DNA from: Bacteroidales bacterium
Lineage (GTDB): Bacteria > Bacteroidota > Bacteroidia > Bacteroidales > Paludibacteraceae
Length of the DNA: 41,657 bases
Direction: 5' to 3'
Assembly: GCA_021371875.1 (NCBI GenBank)
Contig: JAJFVH010000142.1
Span: 1-41,657, forward strand
Both the position numbers and the translations under genes were made by a program. The notes beneath the pieces are model-generated. The model had not been told where the DNA came from. It searched no databases and worked only from the letters and a program-made list of their open reading frames with translations. This document shows, in pieces, positions 38,851 to 41,657 of this stretch (position 1 is the first letter of the stretch; each line of letters opens with the position of its first letter).

Positions 38851-39222
38851 ATGAAAAAGAGAATCGACAGTTTCAAATATGCTTTGCAAGGAATTCGTAC
38901 CGTATTTCGGAACGAACCCAACATGAGAATTCATGTTTTAATAGCAACTTTGGTTGTGGTTTGTGGTTTTATTTTCAGCATAAGCCTGACGGAATGGATG
39001 ATTTGTCTGCTCTGCTTCGGAATGGTTATCAGCGCCGAAATGATTAACACGGCTCTCGAAAATATAGTTGATTTTGTATCTCCCGAAAAAAACAAAACCG
39101 CCGGAAAGGTAAAGGACATTGCTGCCGGAGCCGTATTGGTTACATCTATTTTTGCTGCTATGGCGGGCTTAATAATTTTTGTGCCGAAAGGCTGGGAAGT
39201 TCTGATTGGATTCCTTAAATAA
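38851..39222 (+). CDS. dgkA: Diacylglycerol/undecaprenol kinase family protein
   Basis: A 123-residue integral membrane kinase with three helices (about 33-52, 56-75 and 98-118). Motifs: FKYALQGIRTVFRNEPNMRIH (amphipathic surface helix), SAEMINTALENIVDFVSPE (catalytic Glu and metal-binding segment) and KVKDIAAGAVLV. It phosphorylates diacylglycerol or, in many bacteria outside the Proteobacteria, undecaprenol. Which one it uses cannot be read from sequence. I chose the ATG at 38851 because the longer frame overlaps the efp terminator and the promoter. It is followed by comF after 43 bases. Confidence 0.93.
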   Translation: MKKRIDSFKYALQGIRTVFRNEPNMRIHVLIATLVVVCGFIFSISLTEWMICLLCFGMVISAEMINTALENIVDFVSPEKNKTAGKVKDIAAGAVLVTSIFAAMAGLIIFVPKGWEVLIGFLK

Positions 39223-39265
39223 CTTCGTGTAATTTTTCTTTTCAAAACCTTAAAAACGAATTGCT

Positions 39266-39952
39266 ATGAAAAGAATCATCAACGATTTCACAGGCATTTT
39301 TTATCCTAATATTTGTTTGATTTGTGGAGAAAACCTGCTTAAAAACGAACAACAGATTTGTCTGTCATGTCTGAACCAAATTCCACGAACCAATTATCAT
39401 TTAGTGAATGATAATCCGGTTGAAAAACGATTCTGGGGCAAAGTTCCGGTTTATCGGGGAACATCTTTTTTCTATTTCCACAAAGGCTCACCGTTTCAGA
39501 AACTGTTACACGAGTTAAAATACAAGGGAAATAAAGAAATAGGGGAGATTATGGGAAAGTATGCCGCAGTGGATTTACTCGAATCACCCGATTTCATTTC
39601 GATTGATGTAATTATTCCTATTCCCCTTCATCCCAAAAAGTTTGCCAAAAGGGGGTACAATCAGAGTGAATGGATCGGAAAGGGCTTGTCTGAGATACTT
39701 CATAAGCCTCAAGATATCAATACGCTGCGACGCACAAAAGAGAACACAACTCAAACCAGAAAGAATGTATTTGAAAGATTTGAGAATACTGAAGGAATTT
39801 TCGAGATTACCGATAAAGAAGCGTTACGCGAGAAACACGTCCTGCTCGTAGATGATGTATTGACAACCGGCTCTACCCTTGAAGCCGCGGCAAATAGCCT
39901 GCTTCAAATCGCCGGTATAAAAATCAGCATTTTTACTTTAGCCATTGCATAG
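39266..39952 (+). CDS. comF: ComF family phosphoribosyltransferase-like protein
   Basis: A 228-residue protein with an N-terminal four-cysteine zinc finger (CLIC at 17-20 and CLSC at 33-36), the LHELKYKGNKEIG segment, PIPLHPKKFAKRGYNQSE (family signature) and a type-I PRTase PRPP loop, LLVDDVLTTGST, near 195-206. In naturally competent bacteria ComFC/ComF helps take up transforming DNA; in other species the role is unclear. It is probably co-transcribed with dgkA. Confidence 0.92.
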   Translation: MKRIINDFTGIFYPNICLICGENLLKNEQQICLSCLNQIPRTNYHLVNDNPVEKRFWGKVPVYRGTSFFYFHKGSPFQKLLHELKYKGNKEIGEIMGKYAAVDLLESPDFISIDVIIPIPLHPKKFAKRGYNQSEWIGKGLSEILHKPQDINTLRRTKENTTQTRKNVFERFENTEGIFEITDKEALREKHVLLVDDVLTTGSTLEAAANSLLQIAGIKISIFTLAIA

Positions 39953-40040
39953 TTTGAGCCGATACAGGAGTATTTTATTGATATGGATATCCGTTTCATT
40001 GCCTGATTTTACAACTAACCGACACAGAATTCAATAAATT

Positions 40041-41657
40041 TTAACTCAGTCCCACAATTTCTCCATCTACCAAATCGATGTTCTTTGCTTGCGGATCTTT
40101 CGGTAATCCCGGCATCCGCATAATGCTTCCGGCGATAGCCACAATAAACTCGGCGCCGTTGTTCAGTACCAGTTCGTTGATATGAAAGTCGAAATCGCGC
40201 GCCACACCGTAAACTTTTTCGTTGTCGGAGAAAGAATATTGTGTTTTGGCAATGCAAACCGGATATTCGGCGCCACCCATGTCCTCAATTTTTGGAATTT
40301 GTGCCAGCGCTTTTTCAGAGAAAATAACCCGACGCGCCCCATACAGTTTTAGGGCTATTTTCTCAATTTTTCGTTCGATGGGGTCGGTGTCTTTGTAAGT
40401 AAAATGGATGGGTTTGTGCTGTTTTTCCATAGTCATTTCCACTGTTTTTCGGGCAAGTTCAACAGCCCCTTCACCGCCAAGGGCAAAAGCATCGTTCACG
40501 GCAAAACCCACTTCCTTTTCCAGACAGTGGTTTCGCAACAATTCAATTTCTTCATCGGTATCGAAATCGTATTTATTAAACGCAACCAACACATCCTGTC
40601 CGAACGTTTTCAGGTTTTCGATGTGTTTGTCCATGTTTTCGAACCCCTTGATTAAGCCTTCGATGTCAGGCTGTTTGATGAATTTCACCGGAACTCCGCC
40701 GTGCATTTTCAGCGCCTGAGTAGTAACTACCAAAACCGACAGTGCCGGTTGAATGCCCGCTTTACGGCATTTGATGTTTAAAAATTTTTCGGCGCCCAGG
40801 TCGGCGCCGAAGCCTGCTTCTGTCACTACATAATCGCAAAAATTCATAGCCATTTTGGTGGCAACTATCGAATTGCAGCCATGTGCAATATTGGCAAACG
40901 GGCCGCCGTGGATAAAGGCGGGTGTGTTTTCGGTTGTCTGCACTAAATTCGGATGCATGGCATCTTTCAGTAACACAACAATTGACCCTGCGATTCCCAT
41001 ATCTTTTACGGTGAAAGGTTTTCCTGAAAAGGTATAACCCAGAAGGATTTTTTCAATTCTTCGCTTTAAATCATCGAGGTTTTCGGACAGGCAAAGAATA
41101 GCCATAATTTCGGATGCGGCTGTAATATCAAAACCCGTTTCGGTAGGAATTCCGTTGTTTAATCCGCCCAGCCCTGTCACAATCTGGCGTAAACTGCGAT
41201 CGTTCACATCCAATACACGCTTCCAAAGTACCTGTTTTATTCCGTCAGCCTTATCTTTGTGTTGATACATATAATTATCGAGCAAAGCCGCAATCATATT
41301 GTTGGCCGAAGTGACGGCATGAAAATCGCCCGTAAAATGCAGGTTGATATTTTCCATGGGTAAAACCTGGGCGTAACCGCCGCCGGCAGCACCGCCTTTC
41401 ATCCCGAAGCACGGGCCGAGCGAAGGTTCGCGAAGCGCAACCGCCGCATTTTTACCTATGGCGTTCAACCCCAGACTTAATCCAATCGAAACTGTTGTTT
41501 TCCCAATCCCGGCTTTAGTGGGTGTTATGGCGGTTACGAGGATTAATTTGCTTTTACGGATTTTCTTATTGTCGATTAAACAACAGGGAATTTTGGCAAT
41601 ATAGGGACCGTATGAGATGATGGATTCCTTTTGAATGCCCATTTTATGAGCAATATT
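40041..41657 (-). CDS. fhs: Formate--tetrahydrofolate ligase, 5'-truncated
   Basis: Catalyses ATP-dependent formation of 10-formyltetrahydrofolate from formate. It supplies one-carbon units in anaerobes. P-loop [16 protein letters not shown], then [38 protein letters not shown] and [15 protein letters not shown] are all highly characteristic. The frame stays open through the right edge: upstream of the ATG at 41642 it reads NIAHK, which continues the conserved IA.K.GI...YG.Y.AK helix, so the ATG at 41642 is internal and roughly 20 codons lie outside the window. The C-terminus (VDGEIVGLS) is complete. Confidence 0.94.
   Translation of the reverse strand, partial: NIAHKMGIQKESIISYGPYIAKIPCCLIDNKKIRKSKLILVTAITPTKAGIGKTTVSIGLSLGLNAIGKNAAVALREPSLGPCFGMKGGAAGGGYAQVLPMENINLHFTGDFHAVTSANNMIAALLDNYMYQHKDKADGIKQVLWKRVLDVNDRSLRQIVTGLGGLNNGIPTETGFDITAASEIMAILCLSENLDDLKRRIEKILLGYTFSGKPFTVKDMGIAGSIVVLLKDAMHPNLVQTTENTPAFIHGGPFANIAHGCNSIVATKMAMNFCDYVVTEAGFGADLGAEKFLNIKCRKAGIQPALSVLVVTTQALKMHGGVPVKFIKQPDIEGLIKGFENMDKHIENLKTFGQDVLVAFNKYDFDTDEEIELLRNHCLEKEVGFAVNDAFALGGEGAVELARKTVEMTMEKQHKPIHFTYKDTDPIERKIEKIALKLYGARRVIFSEKALAQIPKIEDMGGAEYPVCIAKTQYSFSDNEKVYGVARDFDFHINELVLNNGAEFIVAIAGSIMRMPGLPKDPQAKNIDLVDGEIVGLS

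Noticed and set aside
1-41657. CRISPR arrays, tRNA/rRNA genes, insertion sequences, prophage, toxin-antitoxin or restriction genes
   Set aside because: None recognised on reading both strands; repeats present are short dispersed palindromes, not regularly spaced arrays, and no transposase or integrase frame exists.

Overview
The window is a 41.7 kb piece of a Bacteroidetes chromosome, most like the order Bacteroidales or its relatives. The signs are: near-universal TAnnTTTG promoter elements (the Bacteroidetes -7 consensus) instead of -10 boxes; families largely confined to the phylum (DUF3822 beside rsmD, DUF4954, the type IX secretion protein PorQ); polyproline TonB; NspC-type spermidine synthesis; and small CCCC...GGGG palindromes scattered between genes. 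It is moderately AT-rich and almost wholly housekeeping. I see no phage, plasmid, insertion sequence, CRISPR array, rRNA or tRNA.

Layout. 1-5.3 kb: end of rsmI, a coiled-coil lipoprotein, a YjjG-like HAD phosphatase, and on the other strand a RelA-type ppGpp synthetase whose hydrolase site is degenerate, followed by a small Rossmann-fold protein. 5.6-10.1 kb: an unknown one-TM protein, DUF3822 and rsmD, then a short arginine-decarboxylase-like enzyme, a 600 bp stretch without a convincing gene, and a small outer-membrane barrel protein. 10.2-17.7 kb (all minus): a small membrane protein, a conserved gene broken by one extra base, aroA, an iron alcohol dehydrogenase, DUF4954, hflX and tonB. 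18-27.5 kb: porQ, overlapping psd/mazG, purB, an MsbA-like exporter, nspC with a coupled and apparently frameshifted mini-gene, and two different class II fructose-bisphosphate aldolases arranged tail to tail. 27.7-32.2 kb: mscL and an envelope-sensing neighbourhood (LiaF-like protein, membrane-anchored LytTR regulator, lipoprotein, then a membrane protein plus HTH_34 repressor pair behind a perfect 20-bp palindrome, DUF2141). 32.2-41.7 kb: uvrA, argR-GNAT-argG, efp, dgkA, comF and the 5'-truncated fhs.

The most interesting signals are small-scale. (1) A family of GC-rich palindromic elements sits between genes; one copy appears to lie in frame inside uvrA, and another appears to supply the stop codon of the arginine-operon acetyltransferase. 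(2) Two genes each carry a single extra G/C relative to an otherwise continuous reading frame. (3) A perfect palindrome overlaps the -7 element of the membrane-protein/HTH_34 operon and looks like an autoregulatory operator. I did not find a convincing wholly new multi-gene system. The envelope cluster at 28.4-32.2 kb is the nearest candidate.

All family names come from recognising motifs by eye and from memory of the families; no database search was run.
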